DNA of 64,000 bases from Gammaproteobacteria bacterium (GCA_004173475.1 SEBU01000004.1:124001-188000); one strand, 5' to 3'. Positions 15,717-25,952 are shown, numbered from the stretch's first letter. The notes: generated by a model from the sequence alone, not told the origin. Translations and numbers: made by a program.

Positions 15717-17465
15717 ATGAAGCTAATTAACTTTAAGTACCGAATTATAGTTGCTGCAATGTTTTCCGCACTGACAATCAATTTTGCAAGTTATGGTTGC
15801 GCAAAATTGTTCTTGCACGATTTTGACATTATTTCCTCCAAGCAAAGCTCCAAGCAAATACTCTCAGAAATCAGTGAAACCCTAGGCGGAGAAAACGAGA
15901 CCTCAAGAATGCGGCGGCTATTTGAAAAATATCAGCTGAGCTCGCTACAGATACGCCACAACAATAAGAGCGTTATCGATTTTGCTGCCGCAACGGTGAA
16001 CGAAAATGCTGAGTACAGACTTAAGGAAATCTCCGGCTCCGCAAAAGATGGATCTCCAATCTTAATACGTTATGGTGTCAATAAGTCGGAGATCGATAAA
16101 GACGTTTTGGACGCAGTATTGTTGCCCTCAATAGTGATGGTTTCGATAAGTTCGCTGATTATTCTTACGCTCGGATTGATGAGTATTAGATACGTAGCGG
16201 CTTTCGTTTTAGTAAAAAGTAACTTGAAGTCTTTGATCGAAGGGCAGACTCAGGAAGACAGGTCTTTGAGTGGCGTTAATGAGATTGACGAATTGATAAT
16301 GTTGGTTTGGCAATTAGAGGACTTGCTTCTAACAAAGCATTTTGAGTGCTCTAAGGTCATGGAGGAGCTGTCGTTGTTTAGGGTTGAATCCGAAAAACTT
16401 ACAAATTTTAAGGATGGATACATAAAGGCTTTGTCATTGGATATTCGAACACCGGTTGAGTCGATCGCTGGATTAATGGAATTAATAGCCGATGAGATTA
16501 ACGACTCTGACAATGACGCTGCGAAAAAATATGTCAATTATTGTCGAGGAGCAATTGGCTCATTAGGTGATATTTTAAGGGAGCTGCTTGATATTGAGAG
16601 CATCGAAAGTAACGGTCAGAAAGTCATCCCGATCACTTTCGATGTCGTTGATCTAATGAGTGATTTCAGTAAATTATATTCGGTGAGATTTGGTGTCGCC
16701 AGGGCATTCTTTAGCGTTGTGGGGGGAAGTGCCAACGGTGTTAGAACCATAGTTTGTGACTCGGGCAAACTTACTAGATTGCTAAACATTGTCCTGGAGT
16801 CGTCGATCGTATCCAATAATTCGGCGGTAACAATCAATTGGGATGTTTCAGAAAATAGCTTTAACGCAAGAATTGTAGAAACGCCCCGTTTAACTAATAG
16901 CACGATCGAAATCCCCGTTTCTGCCTTGGCCAGTAATGCTAGCGCTTACGCATTTTTTCGAGCTGTATCGCTGGCGAGAATTTTAAATGGTAACCTGAGC
17001 TTAAAGATTGAGGAGGGTGGTGAAAGGGTAACTGAAGTCGTCGTTCCAATTGGAATGCCTTTTAACGATACATGTGAGAAAGTTGAGTCCGTAATCAGTG
17101 CCGTTGTCATAGATAAGAACAGGGCAAGCAGTAGTGAACTCGCAGCGGCGCTTTTCGCGCTGGGTGTGGACGTGAAGACCTTTCACATACCTGAGCTTGG
17201 CTATTTTTGGCTGGGCAAACATCTGCCAGACCTTCTATTTATGGATTTCTATTTGGACGGATTGTCGGGGTCAAGATTGTCCCGAATCGTTAAAGAACAC
17301 GGTAAGGTAATTCCGATAGTCTGCATGGTAAGCAAGTCGGATGCAGAGAAATATAAGCTCGGTTGCGAATATTTCGATTACGTCTTGGCTAAACCGGTGG
17401 ATCAGGAAGAGTTGAAAAGAATAGTCGCTTCAACTAAGGCAGCGCGCATAACCGCTCAATTCTGA
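15717..17465 (+). CDS. Hybrid sensor with inactive kinase core and intact receiver domain
   Basis: About 582 residues. Two membrane helices (about 9-29 and 140-160) flank a ~110-residue periplasmic part. Then comes a HisKA-like helix whose H-box reads SLDIRTP, with Leu where the phospho-acceptor His of SHEIRTP should be. The following ATPase region lacks the N-box Asn and the DxGxG motif. The C-terminal receiver looks intact: Asp in LLFMDFYLDG, Ser in CMVSKSD and Lys in LAKPVD. So it cannot autophosphorylate but could still be phosphorylated by another kinase. The ATG at 15717 is preferred over an upstream TTG. Confidence 0.75.
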   Translation: MKLINFKYRIIVAAMFSALTINFASYGCAKLFLHDFDIISSKQSSKQILSEISETLGGENETSRMRRLFEKYQLSSLQIRHNNKSVIDFAAATVNENAEYRLKEISGSAKDGSPILIRYGVNKSEIDKDVLDAVLLPSIVMVSISSLIILTLGLMSIRYVAAFVLVKSNLKSLIEGQTQEDRSLSGVNEIDELIMLVWQLEDLLLTKHFECSKVMEELSLFRVESEKLTNFKDGYIKALSLDIRTPVESIAGLMELIADEINDSDNDAAKKYVNYCRGAIGSLGDILRELLDIESIESNGQKVIPITFDVVDLMSDFSKLYSVRFGVARAFFSVVGGSANGVRTIVCDSGKLTRLLNIVLESSIVSNNSAVTINWDVSENSFNARIVETPRLTNSTIEIPVSALASNASAYAFFRAVSLARILNGNLSLKIEEGGERVTEVVVPIGMPFNDTCEKVESVISAVVIDKNRASSSELAAALFALGVDVKTFHIPELGYFWLGKHLPDLLFMDFYLDGLSGSRLSRIVKEHGKVIPIVCMVSKSDAEKYKLGCEYFDYVLAKPVDQEELKRIVASTKAARITAQF

Positions 17466-17623
17466 CCGGGCAAATCAAATGAATCAGTTTAGCCATTGTT
17501 CGTTGTAGGTGTCAGATATGGGCGCTAGCCTAACTCTTCAACATACGCGGGTTCAGAATCCGTTGCGTTTGGTTTAATCTCTGTTAGAGTTATAAGCAAT
17601 TTAATGAAGCTTGGGGCAAAACT

Positions 17624-17872
17624 ATGATGTTAAAAATATTCGGGTTTAGCCTACTGTGGTTTTCTGCAGTCATTAAAATAAATCCGCAAAACTTGTTTGC
17701 TCACGCCGTAGTGTTTATCGGGGTATCGCTGGCTACCCTTGCGCTGCTGGTATTGTTGCGAAAGTCTGGCTTAGTGACTCGGGCATTTAAAAAATCACCT
17801 CCAATGGTAGATGAGGAGCCCGTGCTGTATGGAGTTAACAAAAACTTCGACGGGACTTTTCTTCGCCAGTAG
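17624..17872 (+). CDS. Small membrane protein
   Basis: 82 residues with two hydrophobic segments (about 3-18 and 25-45, LFAHAVVFIGVSLATLALLVLL) and a polar ~35-residue tail. No recognised family. A strong intrinsic terminator follows 43 bases after the stop, so it closes its own transcript. It is adjacent to and convergent with traG. Confidence 0.5.
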   Translation: MMLKIFGFSLLWFSAVIKINPQNLFAHAVVFIGVSLATLALLVLLRKSGLVTRAFKKSPPMVDEEPVLYGVNKNFDGTFLRQ

Positions 17873-17915
17873 TTGTGTGGTTCGGGTGGTGAAGGCGATT
17901 TTAAGTCAGTGAAGC

Positions 17916-17945
17916 GCCGGCTCAATTATTGAGGCCGGCTTTTTT
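17916..17945 (+). terminator. Intrinsic terminator
   Basis: GCCGGC arms (17916-17921 and 17934-17939) extended inward by TCAA/TTGA pairing, followed by six T residues on the + strand. It ends the transcript of the small membrane protein and separates it from convergent traG. Confidence 0.85.
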
Positions 17946-17966
17946 GTGCTCGCCAATCGTCTACGA

Positions 17967-20900
17967 CTACTTCAAACCTGCATGGTTGTTGTAATTTACG
18001 ACGTTAGCAAGGTAAGCCTGAGGCATTGTAGAAGCGTTACTCGCACCAGACAGGATGTGTTCCATATTTTTGTAAACTTCGTCAGCCTCACCTTTATCGG
18101 TATGAGTGCTTTGTATCTCAGCGCGAAGCGCGTCCTTATGTGATGTGTTACTACCTGTAAACCCATCGGCGAAGACGTTGGCCTGGGCTTCGGTTAAACC
18201 ATAACTGCGGCCTAGATCCGTCATACTCGAATGCATGTTTGCTTGGAAATTCACGAACGCATCGGCCCCGTCGTTCAGCGCCATCATAGTGCCATAAGCT
18301 GACATCTGCCCTAACTCTTTCGTAGGAATATTTTTGGCGTTTTCCGCAAACTTCTGCCAGTCGACGTTCCCAGAACCGTCGCTACTTTGATTGAACATCG
18401 CCTTAGCGTTTTCAACGCCTCCTATCATGTATTCACCTAAAGAAGCCGCAGCGTCGATCACATGAGCGCCGCCTTTAGCAGCAATACTCCCGTCCGGTCC
18501 ACCTGAAAGCGATTCAATTCTTCCAGCGTTTGCTGATGTTACTTCTTCCCTAAAAGCGGCAAGTTCCTTTGGATCAGAGGTGGTCATTGCGTGCCAAAAC
18601 TTATCTTGCGCATCTCCCGCTCGCATAGCTGCAGCCACCCGACTAGGGCCTTCGCCCTTGATTGCGTCCAACGCTCCACCTAGAACGGGCGGAGTGGCAG
18701 GCACTTTCCCAGCAGCTTGACTAAGAATCGAAGCCCCGTCTCGCTTTGCATCTGCCGAATGTAGGTCGTTGTCATAGCCCTTAGCGGCACTGTTAACGTC
18801 CCCTTTATATGCTTCGAAACGTTGTTGCACGGCTGCCTCTTCATGGACATTTGGTGGCCCTGATAAATGGTCTTGTTTAGGACTTTGCAGCGCTGCGCCT
18901 TCAGCTTCAGGAGCTCTCCCAGCCGCCATAGCCTCGGATTTTATGTTTGGAGCCGGTGAGGTTAAGGCCGACTCCGATCCATTTAATCGCGGACCGAGGC
19001 TTGCACCCCCAACACCCCCATTATGAGCATTAAAGATTGATTTCAATGTGGACGCATTGCTTTGAAGAAGAGCCGGATTATTCTGTATTCCAGGTAGTGA
19101 CTCGGGATGAGTTAACAACTGAGCAACCGCCATATTTTGTGCGGTCTCCGCGCTGACCTGACCGTAACGCGGATCATTTGAATACTGTTCAGCAAGCGAA
19201 TCAATTTTGTCACCGTACCCGGATTCACGCATATTAAGATTTGCTTGATTGAAGTAAGGCTGCGACTGCCCCCCAGGCGCAGAAAATTTAATTGGGTCGA
19301 ATGATTGTGCCGACCCCATGCTGTGGTTGATGCCTTCTGCATCAGATCGAGCTTGTTGAAACTGGATTGACGAGGAGGCTGCGGCTTGCACTGTTTTCGC
19401 ATCCTGATCACCCCGCGTCGCAGCTGTAGTTAAAGTTTCAGAGTTGGCCAGTTCTGAAGCATACGATTTCATCATTGCTGCACGCCCGGCACTTCCGATC
19501 GTGAAGGAAGTGCGGTTACCAGAACCGGTAGTTGCTGTACTACCTACTTTTGAAGTGTCAGTATCTTGATTCGAACCTGAAACTCGCAACGCCGCGGTAA
19601 GTCCGAATGCACCATCCGTCGCCCCTGTCGGATCTACCGGTGGAGGAACAAAGGCTTCAGAGGAACCACTCGCTGCGTGTTTGGCTTTTGCGTCAGCAAT
19701 CTGCGCAACTCTCGATGCGGACTTCTGATCATTACCGAGACTTTTGCCGATTTTCGCAAGAGCGCCTTTTCCGGCCCCTTTAACTCCAATGTTTTGAATC
19801 AGCTGACCAACATCTACTGATCCGTTTACATCCGCAGTTTCAGCAAACGAGTTAGTGATAGCAGACTGCTCACTTGCATCGAGGTTCGCTCCTTTCATCA
19901 GCTCTTCAACACGGCCCCACGCGGCACTTTGTTCTTGGGATCCGCTGGCGGCAACGCCGTCTCGGATCGCTTTAGTAGCCGCGATATTGGACGCTTCAGT
20001 AACGGCACTACTCTTAGTATTTGCAATAGTGGATGACATTGCTTTTCCTGACGTTGCAGATGCTGTCTCGGAGATCGCGGAGTACTTAGACTGAGTATCG
20101 GACGCAGAGATTGCCGTGTGTTCCAACATTCCACCAACGCCTTGGACTTGGCCAGTAGCCTTATTGCCTTGATGCATGGAGGACATTTCCAACACCGGCT
20201 TTGATGAGCTTATATCTGGCGCCGTCTGCTTTTCATTGAAGTAATCGCTGCCTGCCAGTTTGCTGCTAAGAGAGGTAAATGCGACCGCGCTTCCAGTAAC
20301 CAAAAATAGGGCGATGGCCGGTGTCGCTGTAGCTAGCAATCCTCCTGTACTTATCCACGACTGAGCGATGACGTCATTGGTAGCGACGGAATAAAAGGAG
20401 TCCCAGTTGTAAGAAGCGATGGATCCATTTGTGGAGATTTCGCGCTGTGACGCAGTGTAGATATAAAGATTGATAATACTTAAAAGGGGATACCACAATT
20501 GAACCCATAAAATCAGCATAAAGTATTTCGATGCGAGCTTTATGCCTAAAGCTCCCAATAGAATTGTAAACGCCATAACGGGCGTGATCGCATATATGAA
20601 GGCTTCGAAGAAAGCGATCATCGGGCGCACTGTAGTCATGAAGAGACTGTGGCCACCAGCCCAATCCGAGTTACGTTGTTGAATAGCTTGGTTAACGGCC
20701 ACAGACGATGCCGAGTGAAGGCCCTCATGAAGCCTAACTTGAGTGGCCTCCGCATATAATGATTCGTACAATACTGTTTTCATATACGCGTCTGCAGAAA
20801 TGGAAGACCCTGTTAAAGCATTCAGAGCCGAATCCAACTTGTCTTTCGCGGTTTCACCAACTTTTAAGTTTGATGAATTCAGACCGAGTAAAGCACCCAT

Positions 20901-21632
20901 CTGTGCAATTGTCGCAGCGTCTATTTTTATGTCTTTTGACAAGTGGTTGTTCCATGCGACGTCACAGCCCATGGTGGCCGCTCCGCCCGTCGTTGTGAAA
21001 ACAGTTGTTTGAAAAACAGGGGTGTCGAACTTAATGGCGTCTTCATATGATTGAGCGCGCATATGGTCAAAGTCGGTTATGCCGACGTCGATTTTCTTGA
21101 GCGTGCAATTCTTAATATATTCAACAACAGAGGGTTTTACCGCGAGCCCATTTTGCGCATCTTGGTCGAGCGCTACGTAAAACATGGACGCACCAGTCGA
21201 TTCCCTTGCGTTGGAAAGCAGTTGCAAAGATTCCAGAAAGGACGTGGTCGACATGCCAGGCACAATAGGAGAGTACGAAACTTCAAATAGATCTGTAAGT
21301 GATGAACCTATCGCAGAAACTAATGTTCCAGCGGCGGCTGGACCGATTGGAACGTTATCTATTTTGTACACTACGTTTGTGTATTTATCCTCAACCTGCA
21401 CTGAAACTTTCGGAACAAACATACACGCCCAAATTATGTAGGCGACCAAAATGTGGTGATAATCAATTGATTTCCCCGCATTCATTAGGGATGAAAATAC
21501 AACGCCGATCACGCCCACCATTACTGCGATTTTGCACATCGCTAAAAATGAATCCGTAGCGGTAATCATCGCAAGCGAATTAAGAATGTCGGCCAAATAT
21601 TTGGAATCACCAATGGAAAGTATCTCAAACAT
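17967..21632 (-). CDS. traG: Conjugative transfer protein TraG
   Basis: 1221 residues. The N-terminal ~470 residues are the F-type TraG membrane domain: helices near 30-55 and 60-75, a periplasmic part, then a helix cluster near 330-440 (ITPVMAFTILLGALGI, YFMLILWVQLWYPLLSIINLYIY). The C-terminal ~750 residues are Ser/Ala/Gly/Gln-rich and helical, as in F/R391 TraG, where this part works in mating-pair stabilisation and can meet entry-exclusion proteins of the recipient. Order traF-traH-traG on one strand with 10-base gaps matches F and SXT/IncC transfer operons. Length exceeds F TraG (938). Confidence 0.88.
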   Translation of the reverse strand: MFEILSIGDSKYLADILNSLAMITATDSFLAMCKIAVMVGVIGVVFSSLMNAGKSIDYHHILVAYIIWACMFVPKVSVQVEDKYTNVVYKIDNVPIGPAAAGTLVSAIGSSLTDLFEVSYSPIVPGMSTTSFLESLQLLSNARESTGASMFYVALDQDAQNGLAVKPSVVEYIKNCTLKKIDVGITDFDHMRAQSYEDAIKFDTPVFQTTVFTTTGGAATMGCDVAWNNHLSKDIKIDAATIAQMGALLGLNSSNLKVGETAKDKLDSALNALTGSSISADAYMKTVLYESLYAEATQVRLHEGLHSASSVAVNQAIQQRNSDWAGGHSLFMTTVRPMIAFFEAFIYAITPVMAFTILLGALGIKLASKYFMLILWVQLWYPLLSIINLYIYTASQREISTNGSIASYNWDSFYSVATNDVIAQSWISTGGLLATATPAIALFLVTGSAVAFTSLSSKLAGSDYFNEKQTAPDISSSKPVLEMSSMHQGNKATGQVQGVGGMLEHTAISASDTQSKYSAISETASATSGKAMSSTIANTKSSAVTEASNIAATKAIRDGVAASGSQEQSAAWGRVEELMKGANLDASEQSAITNSFAETADVNGSVDVGQLIQNIGVKGAGKGALAKIGKSLGNDQKSASRVAQIADAKAKHAASGSSEAFVPPPVDPTGATDGAFGLTAALRVSGSNQDTDTSKVGSTATTGSGNRTSFTIGSAGRAAMMKSYASELANSETLTTAATRGDQDAKTVQAAASSSIQFQQARSDAEGINHSMGSAQSFDPIKFSAPGGQSQPYFNQANLNMRESGYGDKIDSLAEQYSNDPRYGQVSAETAQNMAVAQLLTHPESLPGIQNNPALLQSNASTLKSIFNAHNGGVGGASLGPRLNGSESALTSPAPNIKSEAMAAGRAPEAEGAALQSPKQDHLSGPPNVHEEAAVQQRFEAYKGDVNSAAKGYDNDLHSADAKRDGASILSQAAGKVPATPPVLGGALDAIKGEGPSRVAAAMRAGDAQDKFWHAMTTSDPKELAAFREEVTSANAGRIESLSGGPDGSIAAKGGAHVIDAAASLGEYMIGGVENAKAMFNQSSDGSGNVDWQKFAENAKNIPTKELGQMSAYGTMMALNDGADAFVNFQANMHSSMTDLGRSYGLTEAQANVFADGFTGSNTSHKDALRAEIQSTHTDKGEADEVYKNMEHILSGASNASTMPQAYLANVVNYNNHAGLK

Positions 21633-21642
21633 ATAAAATCAC

Positions 21643-23088
21643 TCAGTTCTTCTTGGCTGTTGATGTTGCGTCAGGAGTTATGTAAGTCTTGGCGGGTAGG
21701 ATTTTGAGAATTTCAGAATAGCGTTCGATTACCGTGCTCGACGGGCCGTACACGCTGAGTAGCTGAGCGTACTCGTTCTCCAATCGCTGATTAGCGTCGT
21801 TGAGCATTTTAAGTTGTTCCGAAGTGTCACTTTCCTGATATTCCAGTACTGTTGTACGAGCTACGGAAATTGCGTCTTTCATGAAATCGTAGGCAAATTG
21901 CAAGGTGACTGCGTTTATTGTACTTTCGACAAACAGAGCGGCAGCATCAGGACTGATTGCAGCAGTGTTGGCGTACATGGTTCCAAAAGAGTTTGGAAGA
22001 GACGCAGCAAGATTCTTAAATTTCGAATCGAGCGCGCTCGAATAATCTTGACTATTGATCTTACTTATCAGTGATTGGCTTCCCATTAACACCTCTGTAA
22101 TTCGAGGTGCAAGTCCCTTCAATACGACGTCATGTGTGTCGCCATTTCCAATATCGCAGGCTGCTGGTGTGGTTTTTGATTTGGAGCAATCGTAGATAGT
22201 GATCTGCTCACCATTTGACCCTTCCAAGAGCTTTTTGAGACTGAAAGATTTAGACATAGGTAGGGGAGGGAGTATCATGGTTTTCGGCAGCTTGCCTTTA
22301 ACACCGGCTTCAGTTCCGTCGACTAACTCTCCCATCGAGTAGGATCCAATATATGAAAGCATTTCTTCCATAAACTGTTGATCACTACCTGTGAACCAGG
22401 AATTGTAATTTCCGGAACTCATAGATTTCATGAGCACTGATCCGCGTGCAGCTTCAACTTTTGAGGGTTCTGTCTTGCCCCACCACGCCCAGGGTCCCTC
22501 TTGGTTAGATGGATCGAGACCTTTAACCACTTTTACTGCATCTGAGGCGAACCCTGACTTCACCAATCTGTCGGTAATTTTCGTGACATCTTTCTCCTGA
22601 ATTGCCTCAATACCGCCATCAACAAACCCCTTTGCCATTTGACACGAGTTTGTCAGTGACTCGTTGAGCGCTTGTACCTTGTTTTGCAGTTCGTTCATCC
22701 AATTGACGCAGCTTGGACACATGTTTTCCAGAGCCAAGTTGAATGCGTACCCCTTTGCATTAGAGGCAATCGTTTTCAGGAATGCGATAATCTGGTCTTC
22801 AGAAACAAAGGAAAGACTTCCACCCATTATGTCAATTCCATTACACCCGCCTTTAGCTGAAGGAAGGTCCATCGCGACCAAATTGATGGATGATATTTTT
22901 GTTTTATATGTGTACCGACCACCGACAAAACCTGTTCTCATTTGAGTGTCGAACTTGGCGCCTGAAGAGTAATTCTCCATGTCTAAGTAAATTTTTTGCA
23001 TTTGATCATCTGATCCGCCTGCACTTACGGCTAGAGACATAGTGAGCAGTGACAATGCGCCAATAGGTCGGAGAAATTTAAAAAGCAT
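21643..23088 (-). CDS. traH: Conjugative pilus assembly protein TraH
   Basis: 481 residues, signal peptide 1-23 (ending SLAVSAGG). Matches TraH in general plan: an N-terminal secreted region with GGRYTYKTKISSINLVAMDLPSAKGGCNGIDIMGGSLSF, a CPSCVNWMNELQNKVQ block with cysteines, a W-x-WWGKTEP segment and a helical C-terminus. TraH is periplasmic and helps extend the conjugative pilus with TraF, TraU and TraW. Its ATG overlaps the stop of traF by one base (TAATG), and traG follows after 10 bases. Confidence 0.88.
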   Translation of the reverse strand: MLFKFLRPIGALSLLTMSLAVSAGGSDDQMQKIYLDMENYSSGAKFDTQMRTGFVGGRYTYKTKISSINLVAMDLPSAKGGCNGIDIMGGSLSFVSEDQIIAFLKTIASNAKGYAFNLALENMCPSCVNWMNELQNKVQALNESLTNSCQMAKGFVDGGIEAIQEKDVTKITDRLVKSGFASDAVKVVKGLDPSNQEGPWAWWGKTEPSKVEAARGSVLMKSMSSGNYNSWFTGSDQQFMEEMLSYIGSYSMGELVDGTEAGVKGKLPKTMILPPLPMSKSFSLKKLLEGSNGEQITIYDCSKSKTTPAACDIGNGDTHDVVLKGLAPRITEVLMGSQSLISKINSQDYSSALDSKFKNLAASLPNSFGTMYANTAAISPDAAALFVESTINAVTLQFAYDFMKDAISVARTTVLEYQESDTSEQLKMLNDANQRLENEYAQLLSVYGPSSTVIERYSEILKILPAKTYITPDATSTAKKN

Positions 23089-24029
23089 TATTTTGTTCCT
23101 TTAAACCGGCTAATAATTTCAGAGGCGGGTATCTCTAATTGACTAGCGTCATGAGATACCGGAAGGGTAATTGGGGACCGATTGGCAATCGGGCGAGTCG
23201 TATCAAATGTTTTTTGATCAATAAGTCCGAGGCGCTTTGATGCGAGGAGTACACGGTCCAGCAAATCAGAAAGGCTTAACGGAGCCTGAGCAATGACATC
23301 GAAGGTGCCATCCTGGAGAACCACGACGAGTGCCGGCGCGGCAGTGATGCCCATTAGGGTTGAGTGCCCGCTGTCCGGGACTTGGTTTGACTTAAATGGC
23401 TTATTTGATCGATAGGCTATCGGGACGACTGTAAAGTCTGTAGAGCTCGTCAGGTACGTAATGACCTGATCCTGCGCGGATGATAATGCGCTTGAATCGG
23501 AAAAATAGAAGATCCCAATTTTGTTCGCAATGGACTGCAGCACCGCATCACGATTAGCTCCGGCAGACTTCTTGACAACATCGTTTGCAAAAGACGCAAG
23601 CGGCCGTTGATTGTTCCCATCAAGAACTGGGTCGCCCACCGAGAATTCTTGGGAAGCATCTGCGAAAGATGACGCTTTTTCCATGGAAAGATGTTGCAGG
23701 TATAAATACGCCTTGACGTTAGCTTCGGACGGATTATCTATGGCTGCATCGAGATATTTTGGAAGGTTAGCTTTCAACCATGACGCAGACATTGGCGCCG
23801 GCCCAGAGGGCAGTGCAGCAGGCTTCTTATCTACAGGTTCTTTTGCCGGCGGTGGCGCCTCTGGTGTTTCTTCAGGTTCAGCTTCTTCCTTGGGGTCCTT
23901 GTACCAGAAGAAGCCTTCGCCCTTGCGATCTATAAATCGCTGGCCATTTTCACCAGATGTTGTATCCCCATAAGCCACGGTTGATATGGCCACGAAAAGC
24001 ATTGGAGTGAGCAAGAGAAACGTACGCAT
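23088..24029 (-). CDS. traF: Conjugative pilus assembly protein TraF (thioredoxin-like)
   Basis: From the ATG at 24029 the product has 313 residues: signal peptide (MRTFLLLTPMLFVAISTVAYG), a FFWYKDP motif, an acidic/proline linker (EEAEPEETPEAPPP), then a thioredoxin-like domain with FYFSDSSALS, VPIAYRSN, GITAAPALVVV and a final helix. The active-site CxxC is absent (SDSS in that position), as also in F TraF, so it is structural rather than a disulfide isomerase. First of the traFHG block; a longer frame starts at a TTG (24044). Confidence 0.85.
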   Translation of the reverse strand: MRTFLLLTPMLFVAISTVAYGDTTSGENGQRFIDRKGEGFFWYKDPKEEAEPEETPEAPPPAKEPVDKKPAALPSGPAPMSASWLKANLPKYLDAAIDNPSEANVKAYLYLQHLSMEKASSFADASQEFSVGDPVLDGNNQRPLASFANDVVKKSAGANRDAVLQSIANKIGIFYFSDSSALSSAQDQVITYLTSSTDFTVVPIAYRSNKPFKSNQVPDSGHSTLMGITAAPALVVVLQDGTFDVIAQAPLSLSDLLDRVLLASKRLGLIDQKTFDTTRPIANRSPITLPVSHDASQLEIPASEIISRFKGTK

Positions 24030-24121
24030 TAGATAAAGTGCCAATTATAGGAACTATCACTTTATCGACTTAACCTGCCGTGAGGCCTCTGAAAGTATCC
24101 CCTTTTTAGGGTGAGTTTGAC

Positions 24122-24667
24122 CTACTTTAAATAATATGGATTTTGTTCGATGAATCCGGTGGGGCAAAGCTTTGGATCTTTCATTGCAAGTTGATGAAAA
24201 AACGTCGAGGCGCAACGCTTTACGGTGTCGTCGCTAATTAGCTCTCTATGGGACACAATGTAAATATTGGCAATTGCTTGGCCGTCACTAGCGGTGTGGA
24301 AAAAAATCATAAAATGCACACCCTCCTCGTACGAGGAAGAGCGTACACGCCGGAATTGAACTGATGTCGCGGCTAGCCCTACCCATGTCTTCAATATCTG
24401 CTCGTCAAGTACTTGCTGGCTTACAGCAGAAGTGCTGCTCAATGTTCGAGTTTCGGTAACCGAACTCAGTAAACGAAATGCTTCAATGGAACGGTTTAGA
24501 TAACTCTCCGCAATGACGCGTTGCGCGCGCGCGCGTTTAGATGTAAGCATCATTTGCCAAGCCATCCGCTCAGTTAGCTGGCCTTTAGCGAGAACGGTAC
24601 CGTCCCAATTGACTCCGTAGATGAACGCATTGCTCATTTTAGGCTGTTTTTCAGTAACTTCGTTCAT
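24122..24667 (-). CDS. Hypothetical protein upstream of traF
   Basis: 181 residues from ATG 24667 (AGAGAG ribosome-binding site), soluble, with no signal peptide. It contains YGVNWDGTVLAKGQLTE near the start and a mixed helical/strand body (FMIFFHTASDGQAIANIYIVSH). I do not recognise the family. It precedes traF on the same strand, but the 90-base gap and the lack of an export signal suggest it is a cytoplasmic accessory rather than a pilus part. Confidence 0.45.
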   Translation of the reverse strand: MNEVTEKQPKMSNAFIYGVNWDGTVLAKGQLTERMAWQMMLTSKRARAQRVIAESYLNRSIEAFRLLSSVTETRTLSSTSAVSQQVLDEQILKTWVGLAATSVQFRRVRSSSYEEGVHFMIFFHTASDGQAIANIYIVSHRELISDDTVKRCASTFFHQLAMKDPKLCPTGFIEQNPYYLK

Positions 24668-24785
24668 AAGTCTCTCTATTTGCATTTATGAATATTGCAG
24701 CAAAGGTTAATATAGCGATGCGATAACGCAATACTTAGAAGACCCATAAATTCCACACACATTTAGAAATATTGAAGGACCTAAC

Positions 24786-25235
24786 ATGTCGAATCTTGCA
24801 ACACTGGCAAATGCCTATAATCCAATATTACTTTTAATTTCCTTAGGATTAGGCGTCTTTCTTGGAATAAAGTACAAAAGTGCACGCGTAGTGCTCCTCG
24901 TACTTTCCGCAGTAGTGGTTTACTCAATTATGTTTTTGGATAACAAGTTTAAGCTTTGGGGGGGGATGGGCTTGGACTACTCGACGCATACAGCGACGTC
25001 ACTGGCTATGTGCATTTTTATTGGAACGAGCATTAGGAACACAGTGATGAATATAATCTTGGCCTTAACTTTAGGCGGCTACTGCGCACTGATGGTGGCA
25101 CTCAACTATCATTCTTGGGCAGACATTTTATCGACTGCTGCGGTAGTGGGGGTGCTCTTGAGCGTTCTGTATTACAGCGCTAACTCGTCAATCTATTTTA
25201 GAGCGAGAAAACTTCCGAGCGATGAGCTCATTTAA
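24786..25235 (+). CDS. Multi-helix membrane protein, weakly PAP2-like
   Basis: 149 residues with five hydrophobic segments. DYSTHTATSLAM and, 50 residues later, YHSWADILSTAAV resemble the SGH and H...D motifs of PAP2-type membrane phosphatases, but the classical Arg/Ser residues are missing, so the enzyme call is tentative. Its 3' end overlaps the convergent HTH gene by 48 bases. A role in exclusion or envelope lipid change is open. Confidence 0.45.
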   Translation: MSNLATLANAYNPILLLISLGLGVFLGIKYKSARVVLLVLSAVVVYSIMFLDNKFKLWGGMGLDYSTHTATSLAMCIFIGTSIRNTVMNIILALTLGGYCALMVALNYHSWADILSTAAVVGVLLSVLYYSANSSIYFRARKLPSDELI

Positions 25236-25736
25236 AATAGCGTCAATCGCGTGTTCTCCGCTTGCCGAGCTGTTAACCGAGGCGAGGTAAGCGGAATTTA
25301 TCAAGTCATTAACTACTGCTTCCGATACGGAGTTGAGGTCGACGCCAATTTTAGAGCACTGAGTGTACGCGCGATTGAATATTTTAATTTGTAAAATATG
25401 GTTAATGGGAGGTGAGTTTAGGCCATTCCCAACTTCAAAAGGATTTTTACCACCAGCGTAAAGCCATCCCACAACAAGAGTTTTATCAACCGAACAATTG
25501 AACATTTGCAGTAAATCGCTAAGCACCAAAAGCAAAGTCGAATGATTTGCGGGCGGCGTGTCGAGCTTGATCCAGTTTCTAACAGTATTTGGCACCACAC
25601 CCCAGCGTTTAGCGCCCCAACTTAGGCGGGTATCCGATGGAACGCCGGCATAGTCAAAGAGCTTATCAAGCCGCGCGCTGAAGCCAGGGACACCTTTCAC
25701 CTCATTGCTTTTTGCAGGGGTTCGCACATTCGACAT
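25188..25736 (-). CDS. HTH regulator, paralogue of the 12.2-kb regulator
   Basis: 182 residues. Residues about 19-75 have a clear HTH: FSARLDKLFDYAG, then LSWGAKRWGVVPNTVRNWIKLDTPP (recognition helix at NTVRNWI), then LLLVLSDLLQMF. The rest is a helical effector or dimer domain. The same plan occurs in 12165-12746. It lies upstream of, and divergent from, the binding-protein/sensor/TonB operon at 25953, so it may control that operon; this is inference from position. Confidence 0.65.
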   Translation of the reverse strand: MSNVRTPAKSNEVKGVPGFSARLDKLFDYAGVPSDTRLSWGAKRWGVVPNTVRNWIKLDTPPANHSTLLLVLSDLLQMFNCSVDKTLVVGWLYAGGKNPFEVGNGLNSPPINHILQIKIFNRAYTQCSKIGVDLNSVSEAVVNDLINSAYLASVNSSASGEHAIDAILNELIARKFSRSKID

Positions 25737-25952
25737 GGTTATCAGCTTATTTAATTTATCTAATCTAATTGAAAATCAATGTTCTTGGTGGGTTGACGGG
25801 GAACAGTTGTTCCACTAAGCCAGTCCCGTAAGAGAACGTGAGCTTGCAATTATATTGCAAGGCCTACGGTTTTTCAATAGAATGCCCCACCACGATCCCT
25901 TCACCAAAAGCTTCAGCACGGGGCTGACACTACTTAGGAAATCAGGACTTGA

